DNA of 18,142 bases from Stephanodiscus triporus (Eukaryota; Bacillariophyta; Thalassiosirophyceae; Thalassiosirales; Thalassiosiraceae). Positions 1 through 8,302 of the stretch are shown in pieces. Each line of letters starts with the position of its first letter. Position 1 is the first letter of the stretch. Made by a program: the position numbers and the translations under genes. The notes under the pieces are model-generated. The model saw only the letters and a list, made by a program, of their open reading frames with translations, was not told the origin of the DNA and searched no databases. The stretch spans positions 1 to 18,142 of the forward strand of contig JALLAZ010000359.1 of NCBI GenBank assembly GCA_036939755.1, in the 5' to 3' direction.

Positions 1-54
1 CCCTAACCCTAACCCTAACCCTAACCCTAACCCTAACCCTAACCCTAACCCTAA
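1..54. repeat. Telomere, nine CCCTAA repeats
   Basis: Nine perfect head-to-tail copies of CCCTAA fill positions 1-54, which is the 5' C-rich strand of a TTAGGG-type telomere. The chromosome end is therefore to the left and the rest of the window runs inward. TTAGGG repeats are known from vertebrates, fungi and many protists including diatoms. The array is surely longer in the cell and is cut by the edge of the window. It stops abruptly inside 'ctaacacacc', where a subtelomeric repeat begins. Confidence 0.98.
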
Positions 55-101
55 CACACCCATTCTCTTCCTCTCAATATGGTGCATCAATTGCAACATG
101 A
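53..101 (+). repeat. Subtelomeric direct repeat, copy 1
   Basis: This 49-bp block, starting aacacacccattctcttc, adjoins the last telomere unit. It recurs at 243-291 with one mismatch (c at 70, t at 260). The two copies are 190 bp apart start to start. They may be the remnant of a subtelomeric satellite whose unit was about 190 bp. No coding meaning is seen. Confidence 0.9.
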
Positions 102-160
102 ATCAAGAGATGCTGAGTCCAAGAATGGAGCACTGTTGTTGCTGGACAGTTAGTGGTGTG

Positions 161-217
161 ATGCAAAGGGTGGCAGGGTTGCACATTTTCCACAGACAAA
201 TGTGCGACCCTTGCATT
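161..217. repeat. Interrupted inverted repeat (hairpin)
   Basis: The 13-bp arm at 176-188 (gggttgcacattt) pairs with 198-210 (aaatgtgcgaccc), with 12 of 13 positions complementary around a 9-nt loop. The stem continues outward as atgcaa (161-166) against ttgcat (211-216), leaving nine unpaired bases, agggtggca, on the left side. It could form a cruciform in DNA or a stem-loop in subtelomeric RNA. It lies between the two direct-repeat copies. Confidence 0.7.
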
Positions 218-242
218 GTTGAAGTGTGATGAGACATGATAA

Positions 243-291
243 AACACACCCATTCTCTTTCTCTCAATATGGTGCATCAATTGCAACATGA
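243..291 (+). repeat. Subtelomeric direct repeat, copy 2
   Basis: This second copy matches the block at 53-101 at 48 of 49 bases. After position 291 the two sequences diverge completely, so only this block, and not the whole 190-bp spacer, is duplicated inside the window. Confidence 0.9.
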
Positions 292-1381
292 TCCTGCTCC
301 CCCTCCTCTTCTTGGAGGTGGCGGACCGGCACATTGTCGAAGGGGTCCATCGAGGAGGATGCGACGCATCGTCGTCTGCATCTGACTGAAAATGAAAAAT
401 GAGGTGTTCCCAATTGCATCTGTTTGATTTGGCCCCCCTGAGGAGATATGACGCGGCGGGCGACGGAGTCGATTCCATTGAATTGAATCGGGAGGAGTCG
501 TTTGTGTGGTGTGGGATTTTTTTTAATGTGGTGCGGCACTTGCGTGGAAGTGGTAATATACTCATCGTATGTAGGAGAATGTCATAAGTATCATACATAC
601 TAAAATAGGTACCATATTGTACCAAAGCAGGTGGGTATTGTACTACGTAGTTGAATAACTGGAACATAGGTAAAAAGACATACATCCTCTCAGACAAGCT
701 AGATGACATTAAGACAATACAAATACATAAGAAAAGATATCAAACATGAACTAAATCACTTAAGAAAACAAATAAAAAATGAAAGTTTTGTTTTTTAATG
801 ATATGCATTCATTGCTAAGTTTCATCAAAATCGGCCAGCAGCAAGGGTCTTTTTGAGCTATTCCTAATCCAACAAATAATTAACAAAAACCAAAAACCGA
901 CAAATACGTTTGGCTCTAGTTGGCGGTGCTATTGCTGTCATGTATACTTACGTGTTTTAGGAAGAGCATGCCATGCTTTCATAGACTTGTCTCAGCCATG
1001 GAGAGCTTGCCCCTGTTGCAAGCAATTGTACCAAATAATCAATTCGGGGAGAGCATCTGAAGGACAAATCAAATGTGATCCCAGCAGCAAAAGTTTGACA
1101 TTCTGTGAATTACTCACAGATGGCAAAAAGTAGAGCAGAGCACCTGTCCTCACCAAGAAAACACAGACTTGCATGCTCACTTATTGGCAAATTGGGACAT
1201 TCTACTAAGCGTCATGAAGATTGGACACTAATATTAACGAACTAAAGTACGTCTAAGACGTAGTCACTTTTATCACCCATGAAATCACATTATTTGTGAG
1301 TTCGCCATTCACGAAATCTTATCGCTCATGGATTCAGCATCGCTCATGGATTTGTCAATATCCATCTCGAAAGCGCCGAGT
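292..1381. other. Subtelomeric region without a convincing gene
   Basis: This stretch lies between the direct repeats and the stop codon of topoisomerase II. A minus-strand open frame of 211 codons (74-709) runs through both repeat copies and the hairpin. It resembles no family I know and its composition changes along its length, so I do not call it a gene. Positions 292-540 are GC-rich and could be decayed coding sequence. From 700 to 1380 the DNA is AT-rich. A 62-codon minus-strand frame at 992-1180 has no recognisable domain. No tRNA, transposase or intact repeat element was recognised. Confidence 0.5.
1321..1352 (+). repeat. Short direct repeat, 14 bp x 2
   Basis: The sequence atcgctcatggatt occurs at 1321-1334 and again, identical, at 1339-1352, an 18-bp period. 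Weaker relatives (catgaaatc near 1277, cacgaaatc near 1308) lie just to the left. The repeat sits some 30-60 bp past the topoisomerase II stop codon and may be part of its 3' untranslated region. No function is claimed. Confidence 0.55.
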
Positions 1382-4300
1382 TCAAATGTGAGGTTCGAGC
1401 TTATCTAAGTCTGCATGCCATAAGTCTTCTTTTGAAGAGTTTTTAATCTCATTGAGCTTGACTTCTGTTTTCCAAGCCTCTTCGTTGAGTGCATCAATTT
1501 TCTCCTTCGTCAAAGACGACAATGGCATATTAAGCAAGTAGTCGAATTCGTTGGTTGAATCACTTGGACTTTCCACAGTTGTTGACTCGCTGATATCAGA
1601 GAAAACTTCTGACGGACGCTTTACAGCAGCATGTTTTGTTTTGATTGCATTGAGCTCCGAATGCTTCGAAAATCCCATCTCTTCCAGCAGCGCTATTGTA
1701 GCCTCTTTTGACTTTCGGCCGCGGAGGAGATTAATTTTGTCTGCCGATACTGCTTCAATGAACCTAGCTTTGTTTCGCATCGTTGTAGCCGTGCGCTCCA
1801 TATAACATTCAAGGAGAGACTTGCGGTCACCATACAGCTTTAGGCGAATTGGAAAGAATGAGTCAGCGATTTCCTGTGGAGTACTATATCGAGCAATTTT
1901 CATGTCGGGTGTAAATGCATGCATGTTTCTTGTTGACAGTGCGTTTCGGAGGTTGAATATTTTGTAAATATCGCCATGAAGATACCTCTGAAGCTTCGAT
2001 ATGTTGACTTTGACATCGAATGAAACCTGTGATGTAGTATGACTCTCGGAAAAAGACGTTATTTCCGCCTTCGCCATCATATTGACAAGGCTTTTTCTGT
2101 AGTCATTCGTCCAGACTCCAATAGGAAGTTCGGTAATCGACACAGATGAGTGAGACGTTGGCGTGATTCTCCCTTGGGTAATGTAAGATCCACTTTCTAT
2201 ATCAACAGTAATGTCCCCTTCAAAGTCTCTTACCCAAGGCTTTATCGTTGGAAGCGTCTTATCCCCATTGAGCTTTGCACGAATGTAGTTCAACACATCG
2301 CGAGGGTTGTGATGAGGGATATACGTACTCCATCCAGTACCAATCCCTTTGCATCCATTTATCAATAGTAGAGGTATTACAGGGCAGTAGAAATTGGGCT
2401 CTATAAGCTGACCCTCTTCTTCCTTGTGTGTCAGAAGCTGAATGAAATTATGGATTAAACTCTGCAGATTGATCTTCTCACAAAATGAAACAAGAACAAA
2501 AATTATTTACCATGTCATCAACTTCAGGAAAGAGTAGTCTCGCAAGCGGAGATAGGTGAGTAAATATATAGCGTGGTGATGCAGCATCTCTGCCACCCAT
2601 TAATCTTGTCCCAAACTGCCCCGATGGTATGAGCTGCACAAAAATGAGCCATGGTGAAACTTTAGCGTTTGTAGATTGATAATTTTTAGGAGTGAAATCA
2701 TCTTACTCACCAAGTTGATATTGTTCGACCCAACAAAGTCCTGTGCCATTCCAACGATAGTCGTATGTAGCGATGCTTCTCCATGATGATAGGCTGTATG
2801 TTCGGCGCAATACCCAGCAAGCTGAGCAACTTTGATCTCATCCTTAAGACTTCTCTTGAAACAGGCATACAGAACCTTACGCTGCGAGGGCTTCAAGCCG
2901 TCGACAACACTGGGAAGTGCTCGGATATTGTTCGCGTTCGAAAAGTGGATGAGCTCATTGTCCACGAAGTCCCCGTACGTGACGCTGTTGCCGTCGTACG
3001 CATTGACGTTCAGCATCGAGTGTTCGTCGTAAGTCGTCAGAATCCAATCCTTTCTATCATTGGCGCGATCTTTCTCGAATGCCATGTCGATTCGCCCGCC
3101 ATCTTCCGCCTCAGATTTCCACCGAAAGGGACGGTGGTGCCGGACGAACGCAAGGAAGTACTCTTTCGCCTCCGCTGATGTACTGGTCCCCAATCCTTTG
3201 TAGTATTTGACTTTCCATTTGCGGGTGTTGTCTTCCTTCTGCATGTCTCGCCAGGCATTGTACTCCATCATAGAAAAGAAGCTCAGAGACTCTTTCTTCG
3301 TCCCTCTTTTGGTTGCCTTTAATAGTGGAGTAACAAACATCGATAGGAATGGCCGATCCTCAATCTTTTCACGTCTCTGGTTGTCAATAGAAGGACGTAG
3401 TAAAGCAGGCCAGAAGTGTCTGAAGAGGTTGATTATCAATCCTTTGATGTGGGATCCATCAGCATCCTGGTCCGTCATCAACATCACATGTCCATATCGC
3501 AATTCATTCCGCTCCTCCCAAGTTTCATATGACTTCTCGAACTGAAGACCCAGGATAGTACATATCGACTTGAGTTCTGCATTCTTTGCCAGCTGATTCA
3601 CAGATACGTTCCTCACGTTCAAGAACTTTCCCCGGAGTGGGAATACACCGTATTTGTTGCGTCCTATGATCTCAAGTCCTGCGACTGCCAATGCTTTTGC
3701 AGAGTCGCCCTCTGTGAGGATGAGAGTACAGTCGGCACTTTTCTTGCCACCAGCGAGATTTGCGTCTTCCAGCTTCGGTATTGCCAACACCTGCCGCTTC
3801 GTGTTTTTACCCGAGGCGCCCACCTCCTTCAGAAGCTTGTCGTCGATTACCTGACGCGCTCCCATCACGTAACGAAGGACATCTTCGACTATTCCTGGCC
3901 CTCCTAGCTTTTCTGCAATTTTTGAATCTTCCTTTGGGTCGCCTTCGCTACCATTGTCATCCGTGTCATCGAAAGTCAACTGCGACTTTACCAATTTACG
4001 AAGGAAGCTATCAGGCAAAGTGTAATCGCATCCAAAGTTTTCTGGGTTCGACGTTAGGCACTCCTTCATTTGAGAATCGAAGGATGGATTCTCAATCAAA
4101 CAGTTCACGCATATCAACAGGTGTCGTCGCACCACACGCGCAGTGATCGGGGTATCAATCTCTTGTGACATCTTCGCATTGATGTGGTCCGCAATATATT
4201 GTGATATCTGACGAGCAACAACGTCAACATGTGTGCCGCCTCGAGCCGTGTGCATCCTGTTGACGAAGGATATCGATTCCAGAGATCGCGTCTCTGAGAG

Positions 4301-5494
4301 GCCCACGGCAACCTCCCACCTTGAATTCAATTTGCAATACACCATTGGAGGTAGCAATGATGGAACTGCCACGGTCGATTTTTCTGGCGATGGCTGAAGT
4401 CGAAAAAGCTTAACGTACTCTTCAAACCCAGACAAGTGTATTTGTTCCCCGTTCAACGTGACGGCAAGCTTGCCCCCCGAGCATCCCGCGATGTCCACGA
4501 CCCTGCGTCGCATCAAAGCGGCGGCAGCCTCGGGTAGGGTCGTCGCATTTGGATCGTTGGTGAGTCGTGCTAGGTCTGGCACGAAACTGATCTTCGTGTA
4601 GTCCGACTCCTCACCACCATTCTGCTGCCTCGATTTTTTTGGCTCGACTCCAATTTCTGCCTCGTGACAGATATGCATATTATCCTCCCAAACCTGTTTG
4701 TAAGTTTTGACCTTTCCCCGGGTGCCGTGACCGTCCCTAATTTCGACCACGAACTCCCTCGAGAAGACGTTCGCCAATTTGGCACCGTAGCCATGTCGCC
4801 CCCCCGTCAATGTCCGTTGTTCGTCGTTGAAGTTCGACCCCGTGAGCAAATGTCCGAAGAGCAGCTCGGGGACATACATGTTTTCCTTCTTGTGTATTTG
4901 GACCGGTATCGACCTGCCATTGTTTGCGATGGATATGTATGGTCGCATCGATGACGAAGAGCCGCCACCACGATAAATAACGACATCGATTTGATCGCAC
5001 GATCCCGGATGCCGCATGTGGTTGTCCGCCGCGTTGACCAGTATTTCGTCGAATACCTTCAGTAGTGCGGGGAACAATGGCAGCTCCTCTCGTTGCATCG
5101 CCCAAGGAATCGCTGTTGTCGAGTCATCATTGACACCTCTGTTTTGAAAGGAGGACGAATCTTCCTTCAAAATCCAACAGGATGCCGGAGGCAGGCGCTC
5201 CGTCGATCCGATGTACATGGCTGGTCGGAGCAGGATGTGCTCCAGCGGGGTCTTGCGACTGTAGGTTTCCTCGAGTGTAAAATCAACATCGTCACTATCT
5301 TGGACAGAGGAAGAAAATGGTCGAGACGAAACATAAGTTATTCGTTGGGTGAAGAGCGAGATAGGCCGCGATCGTGACTTGATGACGATTCCATTATCGT
5401 TTGTGGAGCCGGTGGGTGACAAACAATGCCTGGCGACGACTCGAAGAATGGATGGGCATGTTCGTTGACTCTGTCGAATTACGAATGTCACCAT
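1382..5494 (-). CDS. TOP2: DNA topoisomerase II (eukaryotic type IIA), predicted mitochondrial
   Basis: This enzyme passes one DNA duplex through a transient double-strand break using ATP. Three exons (5494-2711, 2633-2511, 2437-1382) encode 1320 residues. Visible motifs are the GHKL ATPase EILVNAADN (150-158) and GGRHGYGAK (231-239), TOPRIM EGDSA (595-599), PLRGK (619-623) and DQDADG (675-680), then YYKGLGT (764-770), VDGLKPSQRK (864-873), and the DNA-linking Tyr950 in SPRYIFT, encoded by exon 2. The ATP-contacting QTK loop reads QMK (475-477). The first 63 residues carry nine Arg/Lys and one acidic residue, and end in RPFSSS, as in mitochondrial presequences. The protein stops at the end of the cleavage core (DLWHADL), so the variable tail with nuclear localisation signals found in nuclear topoisomerase II is absent. 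The ATG at 5494 has context accATGG. The family call is certain; the location is inferred. Confidence 0.95.
2438..2510 (-). other. Intron 2 of topoisomerase II (73 nt)
   Basis: On the minus strand the intron begins GTAAATAA and ends ATTCAG, in phase 0. Removing it joins the conserved PEVDDM to LLTHKEEEGQLIEP, which restores the family spacing between the 'DD' and 'IEP' motifs. The intron contains in-frame stop codons. Confidence 0.9.
2634..2710 (-). other. Intron 1 of topoisomerase II (77 nt)
   Basis: On the minus strand the intron begins GTGAGTAAG and ends TTGTGCAG, in phase 0. Removing it joins FVGSNNINL to LIPSGQFGTR, an uninterrupted match to the topoisomerase II signature around the active-site domain. 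Confidence 0.93.
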
Positions 5495-5685
5495 GGTAAA
5501 ATTGCAATTTGAGGAGGAAGTAAAACCTCAACGACGAATGCCTCGAAACGAATGTGCACCCGAGATGGGAAATGCATGTATCCCCTACAGCGCAAGGACA
5601 TGATCATCGTCGTGGGAGAGGACGGCAGTGGGAGGAGAGAGACGACGCGACGGCGCAGTGTGGTTTCTGGTTTCGAGAGTGTGTA

Positions 5686-5694
5686 TTTCCCGCC
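5686..5694. promoter_or_regulatory. E2F/DP-like site TTTCCCGCC
   Basis: TTTCCCGCC matches the E2F consensus TTTSSCGC and lies about 190 bp upstream of the topoisomerase II ATG. It runs directly into a CCAAT pentamer (cgccaat). E2F/DP sites drive S-phase genes in animals, plants and algae, so the position is sensible for a DNA topoisomerase. A single 8-9 bp match can occur by chance. Confidence 0.35.
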
Positions 5695-5857
5695 AATATG
5701 GTGTTGATAAAATACCTAAGTAGGTAGGAGTAGGTATCGTACCCCTCTTCTAGTAGCTAGAGTACGTAAATAATATCTATTTTATCGATGGTACTATGGT
5801 AAGGAGAGATATCGTACGTACCATACTATTCCTATTACCAAGAGTATCGTAGGGGGC

Positions 5858-5865
5858 TGACGTCA
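5858..5865. promoter_or_regulatory. CRE palindrome TGACGTCA
   Basis: This is a perfect bZIP/CREB-type palindrome 364 bp upstream of the topoisomerase II start and about 137 bp past the YjbQ stop. TGACGT elements upstream of diatom carbonic anhydrase genes are known to mediate CO2/cAMP responses. Whether this copy is used, and by which gene, is unknown. Confidence 0.3.
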
Positions 5866-6002
5866 CAGCCAGCATCCCCCCCAATCCAATTCAACACCCC
5901 ACCCCGCCTGGCCGCAAAAGGGGACATGGTTGCTTTTTGCATGGTTTGAGAGGGCTGGATCATTTTGCAACCTAAGCAATATGAGAACATGGTCCAAATT
6001 GC

Positions 6003-6632
6003 TCACTTGCCGCCAGTGATCTGCACAGCTATGCCTCTGGACTTTGGACCATCTACATCCACAACCAAAATGCTCTGGTATTTCCCCTTCTTCATGGCCC
6101 CATCGCTAATTGGGATACATTCCGACGTCCCCAACATCATTGCAATCAAATGCGAGTGGGTGTTCACCGGCTGCGTGCGACGAAACTCACGCCATGCCTC
6201 ATCGCCGCCCGGCCAATCCGATGGACCAACGCGATAATCAATATCGTTGTGGAGGTAAGGTCGGTGGGGCGGGACAAGACTCAAAAAGTATTGCCGGATG
6301 TCGTCAACCAGCCGGCTCTCCATTTCGTTGATGGACACTGATACAGTCGAATGCTTGCTGAGCACGGTGACAGTTCCCTCTTTGCAGCTGCTCTTGGCGA
6401 CGATGGCCTCAATCTGGTCAGTGATATCGAAAACGCTCATTCCATGGTCGGTCCCTAGCTGGATCTCCTCGTAATGCGTCATGAACTCTAGTCCCATCTG
6501 CAGACTACGGACGCGAGTTCGGCTGCCAGTGGTGAGTCCAACATCGCGACGGTGAAAGTTTGCACAGCAAAATGCGGCGCTTGGAGTGAGCCCGAGCGAC
6601 ACAAGCAGTGAAAGTAGAGCAAACATTTTCAT
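6003..6632 (-). CDS. YjbQ/UPF0047 family protein, predicted plastid-targeted
   Basis: A single exon of 209 residues. Residues 1-20 form a signal peptide (hydrophobic core ALLSLLVSLGL) ending in PSAA|FCC. Phe directly after the cleavage site is the diatom plastid-import signature, and the next ~25 residues are Arg/Ser/Thr-rich like a transit peptide. The mature part, from about residue 50, is a full YjbQ domain: HSTVSVSINEME (94-105), W140, the HxH pair in NTHSHLIAMMLG (His159 and His161), and CIPISDG...YQSILVVDVDGP to the end. Bacterial YjbQ is a small beta-barrel trimer with weak thiamine-phosphate synthase activity; its true role is unsettled, so thiamine metabolism in the plastid is only a possibility. 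It is divergent from the plastid nucleotidase gene at 6900. Confidence 0.9.
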   Translation of the reverse strand: MKMFALLSLLVSLGLTPSAAFCCANFHRRDVGLTTGSRTRVRSLQMGLEFMTHYEEIQLGTDHGMSVFDITDQIEAIVAKSSCKEGTVTVLSKHSTVSVSINEMESRLVDDIRQYFLSLVPPHRPYLHNDIDYRVGPSDWPGGDEAWREFRRTQPVNTHSHLIAMMLGTSECIPISDGAMKKGKYQSILVVDVDGPKSRGIAVQITGGK

Positions 6633-6899
6633 CGATGTCGTCGGAGGAAGTGAGAAGTGAGAACTGATGTGCTTTTGGGGAGCCGCGCCGGATTCTAGAT
6701 ACGGTCAGACCCGACCTTCCTCCGCCTTGCCTCGTCGGTCGGCGCTTCGCGTACGTAGGTTTCGGAAGGTTATTGGAGAGAACACTCCATCCAAGCTCTT
6801 CAAGTACTAGTTTCCTTTTTAGAATCCCCCACTCCGGTCACCGGAGGTGTGAGATCATTCTTCTTCAACACCATCAAGAAGACCATAACCAGGGAAAAG
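6633..6899. promoter_or_regulatory. Shared promoter between two divergent plastid-protein genes
   Basis: Only 267 bp separate the start codons of the YjbQ gene (minus, 6632) and the nucleotidase gene (plus, 6900), so both 5' untranslated regions and both promoters must lie here. One cgtacgtagg element sits near 6749-6758. No clear TATA box is seen. No in-frame ATG for the nucleotidase lies upstream of 6900. Confidence 0.6.
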
Positions 6900-8302
6900 A
6901 TGCAGATCATAGCGCCTTGTACGTTCATGGCCGTCGCCATCTTGAGGTCGGACGCATTTTCGCCGACGTTTCTTATGGCCTCGAGGTCAACGCTTGTGGG
7001 AGCCCTCCAGATGGCCTCTGACAAGCCTCTAACCGAGCTTTGCGAGATTACCAAGGAGGCCTGCGAGGCAGTTGCACCCATGCTAAATGGCAAGTCGATT
7101 TACACCTGACCTGCCTACCTTGTTTGCACGAATATCCCTGAAATCTGTTCGTGCTGCCAGCTCACTTTGTCGCCTTCCTCGCTCCATATTTAGAACTGTA
7201 CTCTCAGATCAAGATTGGTACTGGCACTTCCGACACGGCGGCATTCAAGAGCGACGCAACGTTTTTCACCATAGCAGATGGTATCGTGCAGCACATGTTC
7301 ATCGAGTACCTGTTCGCTGGCGATAAGTTTGGAAACATTGTAGGTGAAGAGGATGATTCCGTGGTGAACATATTGGAGGTACGTCTTTCTTATCATTTGT
7401 TCCGCTGAATAAAATTTGTCCTAACTAATAATCCTCTATGTGCGATCAAACAGACACCGTACACTGTAGACTCCCTTGTGGTTCCGGAAGAGTTCGAGGA
7501 GCTCGTCTGCTCAACACTGGAAAAGATAAAGGCCCTATCGAATCGCATCGATGGCGAGGCCTATAAGCATATGACGGTCTTTGTCGACCCCATTGACGGA
7601 ACGCGCGAGTTTGCAACAGGGAAGGGCGACAAGGTGACCATCCTTGTTGGGTACAATGATGAGAAAGGCATCCCCCAGGCGGGAATCATTTACAGACCGC
7701 TGACCGAGCCCCATTACTGGGCTTCGGGCGCCAAGAGCGAAGGATTCAAAGATGGTGTGCTGGACACTCCCGAGGTAATCAACACAAAGGGTCTGCTCAT
7801 CACGGACGGCAAGGTATCCCCGTTCATTAAGAGTACCATTGAGAACTCGGGGATGAATATGGTACCGTCCTTGGCTTCCGGCAACCGTGTTCTTATGTTG
7901 ATCGAGGGGAAAGCAGGGGCCTATATTCGCGATACTGGAGGATTTGCTAAATGGGATACTTCTGGACCTCAGGCTGTTTTAGATGCGCACGGAGGGGTTA
8001 TGGCAAAGCTCCCCGAGTTCCTGATTGACAAATCTATGGTTTCGTACACGCATCTAAAGACAAAGCTTAACTTGGACTTTTGCAAGAAATCCGTGGGTCT
8101 CACGCTGTCCAACGCAAGGAACAAATCCATGTACCACCCCGGATTAGAGTCTATCGTCACGGACGTGCATCTGGTAAAGGAATACAGTTGTGTGCAGGGC
8201 TTGATCGCACTTGCACCGACAAAAATGGAAGAATTCTACATCAACGCCATTCACAGTGCAATGAACAATATCAAGAAAGAGTCACCTCCTACGTACACTT
8301 GA
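6900..8302 (+). CDS. Inositol monophosphatase-superfamily enzyme, 3'(2'),5'-bisphosphate nucleotidase-like, plastid-targeted
   Basis: Three exons (6900-7089, 7194-7378, 7454-8302) encode 407 residues. The start is the first ATG in frame. It gives a signal peptide MQIIAPCTFMAVAILRSDA cut before FSP, the plastid-import motif, followed by a short transit region. The Mg/Li phosphatase motifs are present: GEED (114-117), DPIDGT (170-175) and WDTSGPQAVL (292-301), supplying the usual metal ligands Glu115, Asp170, Asp173 and Asp293. The run KWDTxxPxxxLxxxGG and the KVTILVG stretch resemble bisphosphate nucleotidases more than inositol monophosphatase proper. Such enzymes hydrolyse PAP to AMP in sulfur metabolism, and plant SAL1 acts in the chloroplast. 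Roughly 100 residues extend beyond the family core. The superfamily is certain; the substrate is inferred. Confidence 0.88.
7090..7193 (+). other. Intron 1 of nucleotidase gene, GC-AG type (104 nt)
   Basis: The donor reads ATG|GCAAGT, the typical form of a rare GC donor, and the acceptor reads CATATTTAG. The phase-1 join gives VAPMLN-E-LYSQIK, a smooth helix for this family. The nearby GT at 7094 gives the wrong phase with every AG I tried. An alternative acceptor at 7160 keeps the frame and adds 11 residues, but fits the family less well. Confidence 0.7.
7379..7453 (+). other. Intron 2 of nucleotidase gene (75 nt)
   Basis: The intron begins GTACGTCTT and ends TCAAACAG, in phase 0. It contains a CTAAC branch-point-like sequence (cctaactaata, about 30 nt before the acceptor) and an in-frame stop. 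Splicing joins DDSVVNILE to TPYTVDSLVVPEE. Confidence 0.88.

Larger units (their letters stand above)
5495..6002. promoter_or_regulatory. Topoisomerase II upstream region and YjbQ 3' flank
   Basis: The region separates two genes in the same orientation. It contains the E2F-like site at 5686-5694, a cluster of five GTAC words between about 5730 and 5835 (including cgtacgtacc), and a perfect CRE palindrome TGACGTCA at 5858-5865. The part nearest 6002 is presumably the 3' untranslated region of the YjbQ gene. No additional gene is seen. Confidence 0.5.

Noticed and set aside
74..709. 211-codon minus-strand open frame in the subtelomere
   Set aside because: It runs through both direct-repeat copies and the hairpin, has uneven composition and no recognisable domain. 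The repeat alone explains why the ends of two overlapping frames share HVAIDAPY-like tails.
992..1180. 62-codon minus-strand open frame
   Set aside because: Short, AT-rich surroundings, no motif, no introns or partner; could be a decayed fragment but nothing supports it.
2783..5377. Many open frames on the plus strand and in other frames across topoisomerase II
   Set aside because: They are antisense or out-of-frame shadows of a gene whose full motif order is confirmed.
1382..5494. Bacterial gyrase or topoisomerase IV
   Set aside because: ATPase, TOPRIM and cleavage domains are in one chain with eukaryotic signatures (QFGTR, SPRYIFT, ITELPI), and the gene has spliceosomal introns.
7094..7193. 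GT donor at 7094 (gtcgat) for the first nucleotidase intron
   Set aside because: It leaves two bases of a codon, and no AG in the region restores the nucleotidase reading frame. The GC donor four bases upstream fits both phase and consensus.
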